DNA of 61,719 bases from an uncultured Muribaculaceae bacterium (GTDB taxonomy: Bacteria > Bacteroidota > Bacteroidia > Bacteroidales > Muribaculaceae), in the NCBI GenBank assembly GCA_947625935.1, contig CANQQE010000015.1, positions 1 through 61,719 of the forward strand. Direction: 5' to 3'. The notes under the pieces are model-generated. The model was not told where the DNA came from, searched no databases, and was given only the letters and a program-made list of their open reading frames with translations. This document shows positions 34,663-44,250 of this stretch, piece after piece (positions within the stretch are counted from its first letter, which is position 1; every line of letters begins with the position of its first letter). Made by a program: the position numbers and the translations under genes.

Positions 34663-34932
34663 ATGAGTCGTTCATTAAAAAAAGGCCCATTTATCAGCGT
34701 GAAACTCGAAAAGAAAGTTTCGGCGATGGATGAGAGCGGCAAGAAATCGGTTATCAAGACTTGGAGCCGAGCTTCGATGATTGCCCCCGAGTTCGTCGGA
34801 CACACTTTCGCAGTCCACAACGGTAATAAGTTCATTCCTGTCTATGTAACCGAGAACATGGTAGGTCACAAACTCGGCGAGTTCGCTCCCACCCGCACCT
34901 TCCGTGGTCACGCCGGTAACAAGAAGAAATAA
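34663..34932 (+). CDS. rpsS: 30S ribosomal protein S19
   Basis: S19 forms a 30S head complex with S13 near the A-site. The 89-residue sequence begins [18 protein letters not shown] and contains [20 protein letters not shown] and [16 protein letters not shown], fully canonical. It follows rplB by 19 nt. Confidence 0.97.
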   Translation: MSRSLKKGPFISVKLEKKVSAMDESGKKSVIKTWSRASMIAPEFVGHTFAVHNGNKFIPVYVTENMVGHKLGEFAPTRTFRGHAGNKKK

Positions 34933-34984
34933 TCTGGGCCCTGGTTATAAATAATTTTTGAAAAAAAGAAAAGATTAAAATACA

Positions 34985-35398
34985 ATGGGTGTAAGAAAAA
35001 GACAATCAGCCGAATTAATTAAGGAAGCCCGCAAAAGCCAGGCGTTTGCCAAGCTGACAAACGTCCCCTCCTCCCCGCGCAAGATGCGACTCGTCGCAGA
35101 CTTGGTTCGCGGCCAAGAGGCATTCCGCGCGCTGGGTATCCTGAAATTCTCCAATAAAGAGGCAGCAGCCAAAGTAGAGAAACTTCTCCGCTCGGCTATC
35201 GCCAACTGGGAAGCCAAAAACGAAAAGAAAGCCGAGAGCGGCGAGCTTTACATCAGCACAATCCACGTCGATTGCGCGCCGATGCTCAAACGTCTCCGCC
35301 CGGCTCCTCAGGGTCGAGGCTACCGGATCCGTAAACGTGCCAACCACGTTACATTGTTTGTAGATACGATTGACAATAAAGTAAAAAAAGAGGCATAA
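34985..35398 (+). CDS. rplV: 50S ribosomal protein L22
   Basis: L22 contributes a beta-hairpin to the exit tunnel and contacts all 23S domains. The 137-residue protein has [19 protein letters not shown] and the hairpin region [20 protein letters not shown], where macrolide-resistance changes occur in other bacteria. It follows rpsS after 52 nt and lies 3 nt before rpsC. Confidence 0.97.
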   Translation: MGVRKRQSAELIKEARKSQAFAKLTNVPSSPRKMRLVADLVRGQEAFRALGILKFSNKEAAAKVEKLLRSAIANWEAKNEKKAESGELYISTIHVDCAPMLKRLRPAPQGRGYRIRKRANHVTLFVDTIDNKVKKEA

Positions 35399-35401
35399 GA
35401 A

Positions 35402-36136
35402 ATGGGACAGAAAGTAAATCCAATCAGCAATCGCTTGGGTGTCATCAGAGGTTGGGACTCTAACTGGTATGGTGGCAGCAATTACGGAGATACCCTGCTC
35501 GAAGACTCAAAACTTCGCAAGTATCTTAATGTCCGCTTAGCCAAATCAAGCGTTTCTCGCATCGTGATCGAGCGCACACTCAAGCTCATCACAATCACCG
35601 TGTGCACCTCGCGCCCCGGTCTGATCATCGGCAAAGGCGGCTCTGAGGTCGACAAACTCAAAGAAGAACTCAAGAAAATCACCGACAAAGACGTCCAGAT
35701 CAACATCTTCGAGGTGAAACGTCCCGAGCTCGACGCCCAGATCGTCGCAAGCACCATCGCTCGCCAGATCGAAGGCAAAATCGCCTACCGCCGCGCCGTC
35801 AAGATGGCCATCGCATCGACAATGCGCAGCGGAGCCGAAGGTATCAAAGTGCAGGTTTCAGGCCGTCTCAACGGCGCGGAAATGGCACGCTCAGAGATGT
35901 TCAAGGAAGGCCGTACCCCCCTCCACACTCTCCGCGCCGACATCGACTACGCCCTCGTTGAAGCTCACACGAAAGTGGGCGTGATCGGCGTGAAGGTTTG
36001 GATCTGCCGCGGTGAAGTTTACGGCAAACGCGACCTTGCTCCCTCTTTCACCTCAAACGCAAAAGAGGGTCGCGGAGCGTCAAACAACGGCGCACCCCGC
36101 CGAGGCGGTTTCCGCAAACCCAAAAACAACCGTTAA
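35402..36136 (+). CDS. rpsC: 30S ribosomal protein S3
   Basis: S3 lines the mRNA entry tunnel and has helicase activity with S4 and S5. The 244-residue protein has [20 protein letters not shown], the KH-domain loop [14 protein letters not shown] and ISRL-like [16 protein letters not shown]. The C-terminal tail is Gly/Arg/Asn-rich, as is common in Bacteroidota. Confidence 0.97.
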   Translation: MGQKVNPISNRLGVIRGWDSNWYGGSNYGDTLLEDSKLRKYLNVRLAKSSVSRIVIERTLKLITITVCTSRPGLIIGKGGSEVDKLKEELKKITDKDVQINIFEVKRPELDAQIVASTIARQIEGKIAYRRAVKMAIASTMRSGAEGIKVQVSGRLNGAEMARSEMFKEGRTPLHTLRADIDYALVEAHTKVGVIGVKVWICRGEVYGKRDLAPSFTSNAKEGRGASNNGAPRRGGFRKPKNNR

Positions 36137-36162
36137 ACCATTTCAATTGAATCTCAACAACA

Positions 36163-36594
36163 ATGTTACAACCAAAGAAAACTAAATTTCGCAGAGCACA
36201 GAAAGGCCGCATGAAGGGCATCGCCCAGCGCGGCAACCAGCTTGCTTTCGGATCGTTTGGTATAAAGACTTTGGAGTCAAAATGGATCACGGGTCGCCAG
36301 ATTGAGGCCGCCCGTGTAGCCGTGACTCGATATATGCAGCGCCAGGGACAAATCTGGATCCGCATATTCCCCGACAAACCTATCACCAAGAAGCCTGCCG
36401 AAGTCCGCATGGGTAAAGGTAAAGGTTCGCCCGAAGGCTTCGTAGCCCCGGTAACCCCCGGCCGTATGCTCATCGAGGTCGAAGGCGTAAGCTACGAAAT
36501 CGCGAAGGAAGCACTGCGTCTCGCAGCCCAGAAACTCCCAGTGATCACAAAGTTTGTCGTGCGCCGCGACTATGACCCAACCCAAAACGTGTAA
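36163..36594 (+). CDS. rplP: 50S ribosomal protein L16
   Basis: L16 organises the A-site of the 50S subunit. The 143-residue protein starts [19 protein letters not shown] and contains [40 protein letters not shown] and the C-terminal [14 protein letters not shown]. It follows rpsC by 26 nt and precedes rpmC by 6 nt. Confidence 0.97.
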   Translation: MLQPKKTKFRRAQKGRMKGIAQRGNQLAFGSFGIKTLESKWITGRQIEAARVAVTRYMQRQGQIWIRIFPDKPITKKPAEVRMGKGKGSPEGFVAPVTPGRMLIEVEGVSYEIAKEALRLAAQKLPVITKFVVRRDYDPTQNV

Positions 36595-36600
36595 TAAGCC

Positions 36601-36798
36601 ATGACAAAAGAAGAAATCAAGCAGCTTAGCACCAAGGATCTCCAGGACAAGTTGGCCGAAATGGTCAAAGACTATGCGCAGCTCAAGGCCAACCACTCCG
36701 TGTCTCCCCTGGACAACCCCTCGCAAATCACCAAGGATCGCAAAATGATCGCACGCGTCAAAACCGAGTTGCGCTGGCGCGAGATTAACAACAAATAA
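36601..36798 (+). CDS. rpmC: 50S ribosomal protein L29
   Basis: L29 lies near the tunnel exit beside L23. The 65-residue protein is two helices: KEEIKQLSTKDLQDKLAEMV and the conserved KDRKMIARVKTELRWREI end. Length is standard. It is packed 6 nt after rplP and 9 nt before rpsQ. Confidence 0.95.
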   Translation: MTKEEIKQLSTKDLQDKLAEMVKDYAQLKANHSVSPLDNPSQITKDRKMIARVKTELRWREINNK

Positions 36799-36807
36799 TC
36801 CCAAGCA

Positions 36808-37068
36808 ATGGAAGAAAAGAGAAATTTAAGAAAAGAACGTATTGGGGTTGTATCGAGCAACAAGGGTGACAAAACTATAACCGTCACTATCAAGTGGAAG
36901 GAGAAACACCCTATCTACGGCAAGTTCGTCAACAAGACCAAGAAATACCACGCCCACGACGAGAAAAACGAGTGCGGCGTCGGCGACACCGTCAAGCTGA
37001 TGGAAACCCGTCCCTTGAGCAAAACCAAGAGATGGAGATTAGTAGAAATCATCGAAAAAGCGAAGTAA
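36808..37068 (+). CDS. rpsQ: 30S ribosomal protein S17
   Basis: S17 binds 16S rRNA early in 30S assembly. The 86-residue OB-fold protein has [39 protein letters not shown] and [20 protein letters not shown], the standard signature. It is followed 3 nt later by rplN. Confidence 0.96.
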   Translation: MEEKRNLRKERIGVVSSNKGDKTITVTIKWKEKHPIYGKFVNKTKKYHAHDEKNECGVGDTVKLMETRPLSKTKRWRLVEIIEKAK

Positions 37069-37071
37069 ACT

Positions 37072-37437
37072 ATGATACAGACTGAATCACGATTAAATGT
37101 AGCCGATAACAGCGGGGCCAAAGAAGTCCTGTGTATCCATGTTCTGGGCGGTACAGGTCGTCGTTACGCATCGGTTGGCGACATCATCGTTGTAACGGTG
37201 AAAGACGCCATCCCCTCATCTGACGTCAAGAAAGGTACTGTATCTAAGGCTGTCGTTGTGCGCACCAAGAAAGAGATCCGCCGTCCCGACGGTTCCTACA
37301 TCCGCTTCGACGACAACGCCTGCGTCCTTCTCAACAACGCCGGCGAGCTCCGCGGGACACGTATCTTCGGCCCCGTTGCGCGCGAACTCCGCGCCACCAA
37401 CATGAAGATTGTTTCTCTCGCACCCGAAGTCCTTTAA
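37072..37437 (+). CDS. rplN: 50S ribosomal protein L14
   Basis: L14 forms intersubunit bridge B8 and binds the silencing factor RsfS. The 121-residue protein is canonical: [39 protein letters not shown] and [20 protein letters not shown]. It follows rpsQ by 3 nt. Confidence 0.97.
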   Translation: MIQTESRLNVADNSGAKEVLCIHVLGGTGRRYASVGDIIVVTVKDAIPSSDVKKGTVSKAVVVRTKKEIRRPDGSYIRFDDNACVLLNNAGELRGTRIFGPVARELRATNMKIVSLAPEVL

Positions 37438-37465
37438 CACCCCCTAACAGCAAACAATTTCAGAA

Positions 37466-37786
37466 ATGAGCAAATTGCATATCAAAAAAGGCGATACGGT
37501 CTACGTCAACTCCGGCGACGACCGCGGCAAAGAGGGTAGAGTGCTGTCGGTGATCCCCGCAAAGCAGCGCGCTATCGTCGAGGGCGTAAACATGGTCTCG
37601 AAAAGCACCAAGCCCACCGCAAAGCATCCCCAGGGTGGCATAATCAAAATGGAAGCCCCCATCCATGTGTCTAACCTCAACCTAATTGACCCCAAGTCTG
37701 GCAAACCGACACGCGTCGGCTTCCGCAAAGACGAAAACGGCAAAAAGGTACGCTATTCCAAAAAATCAGGAGAGGAGATTAAATAA
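37466..37786 (+). CDS. rplX: 50S ribosomal protein L24
   Basis: L24 initiates 50S assembly. The 106-residue protein has the KOW motif [20 protein letters not shown], then [20 protein letters not shown] and [20 protein letters not shown]. Its stop overlaps the rplE start by one base (TAATG). An AGGAG within its last codons lies 8 nt before the rplE ATG and may be a Shine-Dalgarno site or just coding sequence. Confidence 0.96.
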   Translation: MSKLHIKKGDTVYVNSGDDRGKEGRVLSVIPAKQRAIVEGVNMVSKSTKPTAKHPQGGIIKMEAPIHVSNLNLIDPKSGKPTRVGFRKDENGKKVRYSKKSGEEIK

Positions 37787-38337
37787 TGAGCACCCAAACA
37801 CTGAAAAAAGACTACAAGGAGCGCATTGTCCCCGCTCTTGAGAAGGAATTCAACTACACCTCAGTGATGCAGGTTCCCCGGTTGAAGAAAATCGTCATCA
37901 ACCAGGGTCTCGGCGAGGCAACTCAGGATAAGAAAATTATCGAGACCGCACTCAACGAAATAACCGCCATCACCGGACAGAAAGCTGTGGCTACCCTCTC
38001 AAAGAAGGACATCTCTAACTTCAAAGTGCGTAAAAAAATGCCCATCGGCGTGATGGTCACCCTGCGCAAAGACAAGATGTATGAATTCATGGAGCGTCTG
38101 GTACGCGTGGCCCTCCCCCGTATCCGCGACTTCAAAGGCATCGAAGGAAAGCTCGACGGCCGCGGAAACTACACCCTCGGCATCACGGAGCAGATCATCT
38201 TCCCCGAAATCAACATCGACAACATCTCCAAGCTGATGGGTATGAACATAACCTTCGTCACATCGGCCAACACCGACGAAGAAGGCTTCGCACTGCTCAA
38301 ACAGTTTGGACTCCCCTTTAAAAACGCTAAAAACTAA
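37786..38337 (+). CDS. rplE: 50S ribosomal protein L5
   Basis: L5 binds 5S rRNA and contacts S13 in the central bridge. The 183-residue protein has [58 protein letters not shown] and [20 protein letters not shown], all conserved. It overlaps rplX by one base and precedes rpsN by 9 nt. Confidence 0.97.
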   Translation: MSTQTLKKDYKERIVPALEKEFNYTSVMQVPRLKKIVINQGLGEATQDKKIIETALNEITAITGQKAVATLSKKDISNFKVRKKMPIGVMVTLRKDKMYEFMERLVRVALPRIRDFKGIEGKLDGRGNYTLGITEQIIFPEINIDNISKLMGMNITFVTSANTDEEGFALLKQFGLPFKNAKN

Positions 38338-38346
38338 ACGACTGAC

Positions 38347-38658
38347 ATGGCAAAAGAATCAATGAAAGCCCGCGAGGTAAAGCGCGCGCGTCTTGCCGCA
38401 AAGTACGCCCAAAAGCGTGCCGAGCTCAAGAAGATTGTTAATTCAGGAGTCGACGAAGAAAAGCGCGCCGAAGCCTACGAGGCAGCCCAGCAGCTCCAGT
38501 TGCTCCCCAAAAACAGCAATCCTATCCGCGTGCACAACCGTTGCAAAATCACCGGTCGTCCCAAAGGCTATATGCGCCAATTCGGAATCTCACGTATCCA
38601 ATTCCGCGAAATGGCCTCGGCCGGCCTAATCCCCGGTGTTAAGAAAGCGAGCTGGTAA
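38347..38658 (+). CDS. rpsN: 30S ribosomal protein S14, zinc-free type
   Basis: S14 is a 30S head protein. At 103 residues with [20 protein letters not shown] and the C-terminal [20 protein letters not shown], it is the longer form. Only one cysteine is present, so it lacks the two CXXC pairs of the short zinc-binding form. It is followed by a 112-nt spacer with a hairpin before rpsH. Confidence 0.96.
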   Translation: MAKESMKAREVKRARLAAKYAQKRAELKKIVNSGVDEEKRAEAYEAAQQLQLLPKNSNPIRVHNRCKITGRPKGYMRQFGISRIQFREMASAGLIPGVKKASW

Positions 38659-38663
38659 CTATC

Positions 38664-38725
38664 ATATTCTCTCCTCCAGCTGCTTCGCGCCCCACGGCGG
38701 GCGAGACGAGACAACGAGAGAATAT
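38664..38725 (+). other. Large hairpin between rpsN and rpsH
   Basis: ATATTCTCTC (38664-38673) pairs perfectly with GAGAGAATAT (38716-38725); inside, CGCCC and GGGCG can form a second stem. A further small hairpin TTGGG/CCCAA follows at about 38734-38748. It is the longest spacer in the spc region and could be a regulatory or processing element; there is no T-run. Confidence 0.5.
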
Positions 38726-38770
38726 TAAATATTGTTGGGATAGGCCCAATCAATTTAAAACAACAACAAA

Positions 38771-39169
38771 ATGACTGATCCAATAGCAGATTATTTGACA
38801 AGATTGAGGAACGCTATCAAGGCGCAGCACCGCGTAGTCGAGATTCCCGCCTCAAACTTGAAAAAAGAAATCACTAAGATTCTTTTTGAACAAGGCTATA
38901 TACTTAATTACAAGTTTATAGAGGGTGAAACCCCCGCCGGCACTATCAAGATCGCCTTAAAGTACGACCCCGTTGACAAAGTCAACGCCATAAAGGCCCT
39001 CAAGCGCGTTTCGCGCCCCGGTCTGCGTCAGTACACAGGCTACAAAGATATGCCCCGAGTGTTAAATGGTTTAGGTATCGCAATCCTCTCAACATCCAAA
39101 GGCGTAATGACCAACAAAAAGGCAGCCGAGGAGAAAGTCGGTGGCGAAGTCCTTTGTTATATTTACTAA
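38771..39169 (+). CDS. rpsH: 30S ribosomal protein S8
   Basis: S8 organises the 16S central domain; in E. coli it also represses the spc operon. The 132-residue protein has [37 protein letters not shown] and the end [17 protein letters not shown]. It is the only spc gene preceded by a long structured spacer here, which makes local regulation plausible. Confidence 0.97.
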   Translation: MTDPIADYLTRLRNAIKAQHRVVEIPASNLKKEITKILFEQGYILNYKFIEGETPAGTIKIALKYDPVDKVNAIKALKRVSRPGLRQYTGYKDMPRVLNGLGIAILSTSKGVMTNKKAAEEKVGGEVLCYIY

Positions 39170-39175
39170 TCTTAT

Positions 39176-39181
39176 AGGAGG
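39176..39181 (+). promoter_or_regulatory. Strong Shine-Dalgarno site before rplF
   Basis: AGGAGG lies 9 nt upstream of the rplF ATG in a non-coding 21-nt gap. Like the site at rplW, it stands out against neighbours with no Shine-Dalgarno sequence. Confidence 0.7.
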
Positions 39182-39190
39182 TAAATCATC

Positions 39191-39745
39191 ATGTCAAGAA
39201 TAGGTAAAGCTCCCATTGAGATCCCTGCCGGCGTAACCGTCAAAGCCGACAATAACATCGTGACCGTCAAAGGCCCCAAAGGCGAACTTAAACAAACCGT
39301 CAACCCCGACATCGAAGTCAAAGTCGAGGATGGCCATGTGGTTGTGACTCGTCCCACCGACGACAAAGAACACCGCGCGCTCCACGGTCTATACCGCGCG
39401 CTCATCCACAACATGGTCGTTGGCGTTTCAACGGGCTATCGCAAAGAAATGGAATTAGTGGGTGTGGGTTACCGCGCCACAGCTACCGGCCAAGTGCTTG
39501 AGCTGGCCCTCGGTTACTCTCACGCTATATATATCAAACTTCCCGCTGAAGTCAAGGTTGAGGCTAAGACCGAACGTAACAAAAACCCGTTGATTATTCT
39601 CGAGAGCGACGACAAACAGCTCCTCGGCCAGGTATGCGCCAAGATCCGCTCGCTCCGCAAGCCCGAACCCTACAAGGGCAAAGGTATCAAGTTTGTCGGC
39701 GAAGTTATTCGTCGTAAATCAGGTAAATCGGCTGGTGCCAAATAA
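39191..39745 (+). CDS. rplF: 50S ribosomal protein L6
   Basis: L6 lies near the factor-binding site of the 50S subunit. The 184-residue protein has [36 protein letters not shown] and the C-terminal [20 protein letters not shown]. It follows rpsH by 21 nt, a gap that contains an AGGAGG Shine-Dalgarno sequence. Confidence 0.97.
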   Translation: MSRIGKAPIEIPAGVTVKADNNIVTVKGPKGELKQTVNPDIEVKVEDGHVVVTRPTDDKEHRALHGLYRALIHNMVVGVSTGYRKEMELVGVGYRATATGQVLELALGYSHAIYIKLPAEVKVEAKTERNKNPLIILESDDKQLLGQVCAKIRSLRKPEPYKGKGIKFVGEVIRRKSGKSAGAK

Positions 39746-39762
39746 GTAAAATAGACTCAATC

Positions 39763-40104
39763 ATGTTTTCAAAGCAACAAAGAAGAAATAAAATCAAGGC
39801 CCGCATCCGCGGTAAAATCTCCGGGACAGCCCAGCGTCCGCGCATGACGGTCTTCCGCTCCAACAAGCAGATTTATGTGCAGCTCGTCGACGACCTCAAA
39901 GGCGCGACACTCGTCGCTGCATCGTCAAAAGGTATCGCCGAAGGAACCAAGTCAGAAATCGCAGCCAAGGTAGGTGAGGCTATCGCAGCCAAAGCTATCG
40001 CCGCCGGCGTAACTGAAGTGGTTTTTGACCGCAACGGTTATCTCTTCCACGGCAGAGTAAAATCATTGGCTGACGCCGCTCGTAAAGGCGGTCTTAAATT
40101 TTAA
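39763..40104 (+). CDS. rplR: 50S ribosomal protein L18
   Basis: L18 brings 5S rRNA to the 50S subunit with L5. The 113-residue protein has [38 protein letters not shown] and the closing [20 protein letters not shown]. It is 17 nt after rplF and 6 nt before rpsE. Confidence 0.96.
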   Translation: MFSKQQRRNKIKARIRGKISGTAQRPRMTVFRSNKQIYVQLVDDLKGATLVAASSKGIAEGTKSEIAAKVGEAIAAKAIAAGVTEVVFDRNGYLFHGRVKSLADAARKGGLKF

Positions 40105-40110
40105 ACGATT

Positions 40111-40629
40111 ATGGCAAAAAGAAATAACAAAGTAAAATCAACTACCGACTTAGAGTTGAAAGACCGTCTCGTGGCAATCAACCGCGTAACAAAGGTTACC
40201 AAAGGTGGTCGCACATTCACTTTCGCCGCTATCGTTGTCGTTGGTAATGAAAACGGCATCGTCGGTTGGGGCCTCGGCAAAGCCAATGAGGTCACCGCCG
40301 CGATCGCTAAAGGCGTGGAAGCCGCAAAGAAAAACCTTATCAAGGTCCCCGTCCACAAAGGCACAATCCCCCACGAGCAAGTCGCTAAGTTCGGCGGCTC
40401 GCGAGTACTCCTCAAGCCCGCGAGCCACGGTACCGGCGTAAAAGCCGGTGGTGCTATGCGCGCCGTTCTTGAGAGTGTCGGCATAACCGACGTCCTCGCA
40501 AAGTCAAAGGGCTCGTCAAACCCTCACAACCTTGTGAAGGCCACCATCGCCGCACTCGACGAGATGAGAAGCCCGGCAACTATCGCGCAAAACCGCGGTG
40601 TAGCCGTTGAAAAAGTGTTTAAAGGTTAA
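40111..40629 (+). CDS. rpsE: 30S ribosomal protein S5
   Basis: S5 is important for decoding fidelity and mRNA unwinding. The 172-residue protein shows [37 protein letters not shown], and the dsRBD-like and C-terminal block [17 protein letters not shown] with [18 protein letters not shown]. The loop VTKGGRTF, where spectinomycin-resistance changes arise, is intact. Confidence 0.97.
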   Translation: MAKRNNKVKSTTDLELKDRLVAINRVTKVTKGGRTFTFAAIVVVGNENGIVGWGLGKANEVTAAIAKGVEAAKKNLIKVPVHKGTIPHEQVAKFGGSRVLLKPASHGTGVKAGGAMRAVLESVGITDVLAKSKGSSNPHNLVKATIAALDEMRSPATIAQNRGVAVEKVFKG

Positions 40630-40644
40630 TCCCGCTTACTCAAA

Positions 40645-40824
40645 ATGGCAAAAATTAAAATCACTCAGATAAAGAGCCGCATCAACTGCCCGGCGGTTCA
40701 GAAACGCACTCTCGACGCCCTCGGCTTGAGAAAAATGCATCACACTGTGGTTATGGATGACACCCCCTCTGTGATGGGTATGGTTAACAAAGTTCGTCAT
40801 TTGGTAGAAGTGACCAACGCTTAA
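40645..40824 (+). CDS. rpmD: 50S ribosomal protein L30
   Basis: A 59-residue reading frame between rpsE and rplO: ATG at 40645, stop at 40822-40824. It encodes a typical L30, with [37 protein letters not shown] and [13 protein letters not shown]. Its position and length are exactly those expected for rpmD in the spc operon. Confidence 0.96.
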   Translation: MAKIKITQIKSRINCPAVQKRTLDALGLRKMHHTVVMDDTPSVMGMVNKVRHLVEVTNA

Positions 40825-40841
40825 AATAATTATTTACGACT

Positions 40842-41294
40842 ATGGATTTAAGTAATTTGCAACCCGCCGTTGGATCGGTTAGAAAGAAAACCAGAATCGG
40901 TCGCGGTCCGGGCTCCGGAAAGGGTGGAACTTCTACCCGTGGCCACAAAGGTGCCAAATCACGTTCTGGTTACAGCCGCAAAATCGGTTTTGAAGGCGGT
41001 CAGATGCCCCTCCAGCGCCGTCTCCCCAAATTCGGCTTCAAGAACCCCAACCGCAAGGAATACAAGGCTATCAACCTTCGCGACCTCGAAGCGCTCGCCG
41101 AAGCAAAACAGCTTCAGCGAATCGGTATCGAGGAACTCCGCGAGGCCGGCTATATCAACAACAAGGACTTGGTGAAGATTCTCGCCAAAGGCACCCTCAC
41201 CAAGAAACTTGAAGTTACGGCCAACGCCTTCTCCGCTGCCGCTCAGCAGGCCATCGAAGCCGCAGGTGGTTCAATCAATAAAATCGAGAAATAA
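40842..41294 (+). CDS. rplO: 50S ribosomal protein L15
   Basis: L15 is a late-assembly 50S protein that contacts many 23S helices. The 150-residue protein has the Gly/Arg-rich N-terminal RIGRGPGSGKGGTSTRGHKG, FEGGQMPLQRRLPKFGF, and LVKILAKGTLTKKLEVTANA. Its stop overlaps the secY start by one base (TAATG). Confidence 0.97.
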   Translation: MDLSNLQPAVGSVRKKTRIGRGPGSGKGGTSTRGHKGAKSRSGYSRKIGFEGGQMPLQRRLPKFGFKNPNRKEYKAINLRDLEALAEAKQLQRIGIEELREAGYINNKDLVKILAKGTLTKKLEVTANAFSAAAQQAIEAAGGSINKIEK

Positions 41295-42643
41295 TGAGAT
41301 TTGTTGAAACCATAAAAAACATTTGGACGATTGAAGAACTGCGCAAACGTCTTCTTGTGACGCTCTTGCTGGTGCTGGTCTACCGTCTCGGCTGCTATGT
41401 GGTGCTTCCAGGCATCTCACCCGACGAGCTTGACGCGCTGTCCAACTTCACCAACAAAAGCGGCCTGATGCAGTTGCTCGATATGTTCTCGGGCGGCGCG
41501 TTCTCGCAGGCTTCGATTTTCGCCCTCGGTATCATGCCCTACATCACTGCATCCATCGTGATTCAGTTGCTGGGCATGGTGCTCCCTTCTTTCCAGAAAA
41601 TGCAGAGAGAAGGGGAGAGCGGACGCCAAAAACTCAATCAGTACACACGCTACCTCACTGTGCTGATCCTCTTGCTCCAAGGTCCCGCCTTCCTCGTCAA
41701 CATCCAGGTACAGGTTAGTGCCGCGGGTGGCGACGCCCACATGGGCTTCTGGACCGTGGTCTACCTGACCATCATCCTCGCCGCCGGCTCCATGTTCATC
41801 ATGTGGCTCGGAGAGCGCATCACCGACCGCGGTATCGGAAATGGTATCTCGTTCATAATCCTCGTGGGCATCATTGCCCGACTCCCGGGGGCACTGTTCT
41901 ATGAATTTACCAGCCGTCTCCCGGGCTCTACCGGCTCAGAGGGCGGTCTGATAATGTTCATCGTCGAGGTGATTCTGCTCTTTGCCGTCACCGTTGGAGC
42001 CGTATTGCTCGTGCAGGGAACACGCAAAGTCCCCGTGCAGTATGCCAAACGCATCGTCGGCAACAAGCAATATGGAGGAGCGCGCCAGTACATCCCTCTC
42101 AAGGTTAACGCAGCCGGTGTGATGCCGATCATCTTCGCCCAGGCGATCATGTTCATCCCCATCACCCTCGCCGGATTCGGCGCCGGCGAAGACTCATCGA
42201 GCTTCTTCGCAGCGTTCTCCGACATCAACGGATTCTGGTATAACTTCGTATACTTCGTGATGATTGTGGCGTTCACCTACTTCTACACCGCGATCACCGT
42301 ACGCCCCACTCAGATGGCTGAAGACATGAAGCGCAACAACGGCTTCATCCCCGGTGTCAAACCCGGCAAAAAAACCGCTGAGTATCTTGACTCGATCATG
42401 TCACGCATCACACTCCCCGGATCTCTGTTCCTCGGTGTCGTAGCAATCCTACCCGCATTCGCGCGCTTCTTCGGCATAAGCCAGAACTTCGCGCAATTCT
42501 TCGGCGGCACATCGCTGCTGATCATGGTCGGAGTCGTGCTCGATACCCTGCAGCAGATCGAGAGCCACCTGATGATGCACCACTACGATGGTTTGATGAA
42601 GGATGGTAAGATCAAAGGCCGCACAACAGGCAGTGCTTATTAA
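41294..42643 (+). CDS. secY: Preprotein translocase subunit SecY
   Basis: SecY is the channel of the general secretion pathway. The 449-residue protein has ten predicted membrane helices, including the plug region FSGGAFSQASIFALGIMPYI, the ITDRGIGNGISFIILVGII stretch and the cytoplasmic loop ADNLKK-like region (AEDMKRNNGFIPGVKPGKKT) that contacts SecA and ribosomes. It is translationally coupled to rplO. In many bacteria adk follows; here map follows instead. Its partner SecG is at 3422-3778. Confidence 0.97.
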   Translation: MRFVETIKNIWTIEELRKRLLVTLLLVLVYRLGCYVVLPGISPDELDALSNFTNKSGLMQLLDMFSGGAFSQASIFALGIMPYITASIVIQLLGMVLPSFQKMQREGESGRQKLNQYTRYLTVLILLLQGPAFLVNIQVQVSAAGGDAHMGFWTVVYLTIILAAGSMFIMWLGERITDRGIGNGISFIILVGIIARLPGALFYEFTSRLPGSTGSEGGLIMFIVEVILLFAVTVGAVLLVQGTRKVPVQYAKRIVGNKQYGGARQYIPLKVNAAGVMPIIFAQAIMFIPITLAGFGAGEDSSSFFAAFSDINGFWYNFVYFVMIVAFTYFYTAITVRPTQMAEDMKRNNGFIPGVKPGKKTAEYLDSIMSRITLPGSLFLGVVAILPAFARFFGISQNFAQFFGGTSLLIMVGVVLDTLQQIESHLMMHHYDGLMKDGKIKGRTTGSAY

Positions 42644-42680
42644 TCCGGCATTAATTGACAGCTACATTAAAAACTAAAAA

Positions 42681-43463
42681 ATGATTTATCTAAAGACACC
42701 TCAGGAAATCGAAAAGATGCAAGCCGCTTGCACGCTTGTCAGCCAAGCCATGGGCGAGGTTGCAAAGCTCGTCGCTCCCGGTGTCACAACCCACAAGCTT
42801 GACACCGTTGCCCGGGAATTTATCCTGGACAACGGCGGAAAGCCTGCCTGCCTCGGATACGGAGGATTCCCCGCGACGCTCTGCATCGAAGTCAACGAGA
42901 CAGTCGTCCACGGATTTCCTTCAAACTACGCCCTTCGCGAAGGCGACATAATCGGAATCGACACTGTTGTCGAGCTCGACGGCTACAACGGAGATATGTG
43001 CTACACATTCCCCGTAGGCCAGGTCGACGAGAAAGTAATGAAACTGCTCGTCACCACTAAAGAATCGCTCTACAAAGGGATCGCGGCCTGCAAAGTCGAC
43101 AAACGCATTGGCGACATCGCCAATGCCATACAGACCTACTGCGAAGCCCGGGGCTACACCGTAGTCCGCGAAATGTGCGGGCACGGCATCGGCCGCAAGA
43201 TGCACGAAGACCCCGAAGTCCCCAACTACGGACGTCGAGGCACCGGCGCGGTGATACGCAACGGAATGTGCATCGCGATCGAACCGATGATTAACCTCGG
43301 AAGCCGCAACATAGTGATCGAACGCGACGGATGGACCTGCCGCACAAAAGACCGTAAACCTTCAGCCCATTACGAGCACACGGTGGCGGTCGTCGACGGC
43401 GAAGCGAAAATCCTCACAACGTTCGACTACATCCAACAGGCAATGGGAGATAGATTTATTTAA
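42681..43463 (+). CDS. map: Methionine aminopeptidase type I
   Basis: Map removes the initiator methionine from nascent proteins. The 260-residue protein has the pita-bread fold motifs with all five metal ligands in place: NGDMCYTFPVG and GIDTVVELDGYNGD (two aspartates), EMCGHGIGRKMHEDP (histidine), AIEPMINLG (glutamate) and HYEHTVAVVDG (glutamate). It has no N-terminal zinc or SH3 extension. It lies between secY and infA, typical for Bacteroidota. Confidence 0.96.
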   Translation: MIYLKTPQEIEKMQAACTLVSQAMGEVAKLVAPGVTTHKLDTVAREFILDNGGKPACLGYGGFPATLCIEVNETVVHGFPSNYALREGDIIGIDTVVELDGYNGDMCYTFPVGQVDEKVMKLLVTTKESLYKGIAACKVDKRIGDIANAIQTYCEARGYTVVREMCGHGIGRKMHEDPEVPNYGRRGTGAVIRNGMCIAIEPMINLGSRNIVIERDGWTCRTKDRKPSAHYEHTVAVVDGEAKILTTFDYIQQAMGDRFI

Positions 43464-43472
43464 GTCGATATA

Positions 43473-43691
43473 ATGGCAAAACAAGCAGCAATCGAGTTAG
43501 ACGGAGTTATCGTCGAAGCATTGTCCAACGCAATGTTCCGTGTAGAGCTGGCCAACGGCCACGAAATCACCGCGCACATCTCGGGAAAGATGAGAATGCA
43601 CTACATCAAAATCCTTCCCGGCGACAAAGTGCGTGTCGAGATGTCTCCCTACGACCTCTCAAAAGGTCGCATAGCCTTTAGATACAAATAA
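43473..43691 (+). CDS. infA: Translation initiation factor IF-1
   Basis: IF-1 occupies the A-site during initiation. The 72-residue OB-fold protein has [39 protein letters not shown] and [15 protein letters not shown], which is a complete canonical IF-1. It follows map by 9 nt and rpmJ follows 17 nt later. Confidence 0.97.
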   Translation: MAKQAAIELDGVIVEALSNAMFRVELANGHEITAHISGKMRMHYIKILPGDKVRVEMSPYDLSKGRIAFRYK

Positions 43692-43708
43692 TAAAATACT
43701 AAAGAAAT

Positions 43709-43825
43709 ATGAAAGTAAGAGCCTCAATCAAGAAGCGCACCCCCGACAGCAAAATTGTACGTCGCAAAGGACGTCTTTACGTCATCAATAAGAAAAATCC
43801 CAAGTACAAACAGCGTCAAGGATAA
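43709..43825 (+). CDS. rpmJ: 50S ribosomal protein L36, zinc-free form
   Basis: A 38-residue frame (ATG 43709, stop 43823-43825) reads [20 protein letters not shown] through [12 protein letters not shown], unmistakably L36. The usual zinc ligands (three cysteines and a histidine, as in KKLCRNCK) are absent, so this is the C-minus form that does not need zinc. It lies between infA and rpsM, its normal place. Confidence 0.95.
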   Translation: MKVRASIKKRTPDSKIVRRKGRLYVINKKNPKYKQRQG

Positions 43826-43832
43826 AATTTGT

Positions 43833-43840
43833 TATTTTTG
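43833..43840 (+). promoter_or_regulatory. Possible internal promoter before rpsM
   Basis: TATTTTTG matches TAnnTTTG and ends 21 nt before the rpsM ATG. No TTTG is present at -33, so this could be a weak internal promoter of the alpha segment or chance. Confidence 0.3.
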
Positions 43841-43860
43841 CAAAAAATTAGTCAACAAAT

Positions 43861-44241
43861 ATGGCAGTAAGAATCGTGGGAGTTGACCTCCCCCAGAACA
43901 AAAGAGGTGAAATCGCCTTGACTTATATCTTCGGCATCGGTCGCAGCGCAGCCAACACCATACTCGAAAAGGCTGGCGTTGACAAAAATATCAAAGTAAA
44001 AGACTGGACCGACGAGCAAGCCGCTAAAGTGCGCGAAGTCATCAGCGCTAACTACAAAGTGGAAGGTGACCTCCGCAGCGAAATTCAGCTCAACATCAAA
44101 CGTCTGATGGACATCGGTTGCTACCGTGGAATCCGTCACCGCATCGGCCTGCCCGTTCGCGGTCAGAGTACCAAAAACAACGCCCGCACACGCAAGGGAC
44201 GCAAGAAAACAGTCGCTAACAAGAAGAAAGCTACTAAATAA
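43861..44241 (+). CDS. rpsM: 30S ribosomal protein S13
   Basis: S13 forms bridges with L5 in the 30S head. The 126-residue protein has [39 protein letters not shown] and the tRNA-facing end [20 protein letters not shown]. It is 35 nt after rpmJ, starting the alpha segment. Confidence 0.97.
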   Translation: MAVRIVGVDLPQNKRGEIALTYIFGIGRSAANTILEKAGVDKNIKVKDWTDEQAAKVREVISANYKVEGDLRSEIQLNIKRLMDIGCYRGIRHRIGLPVRGQSTKNNARTRKGRKKTVANKKKATK

Positions 44242-44250
44242 TAATAGAAT

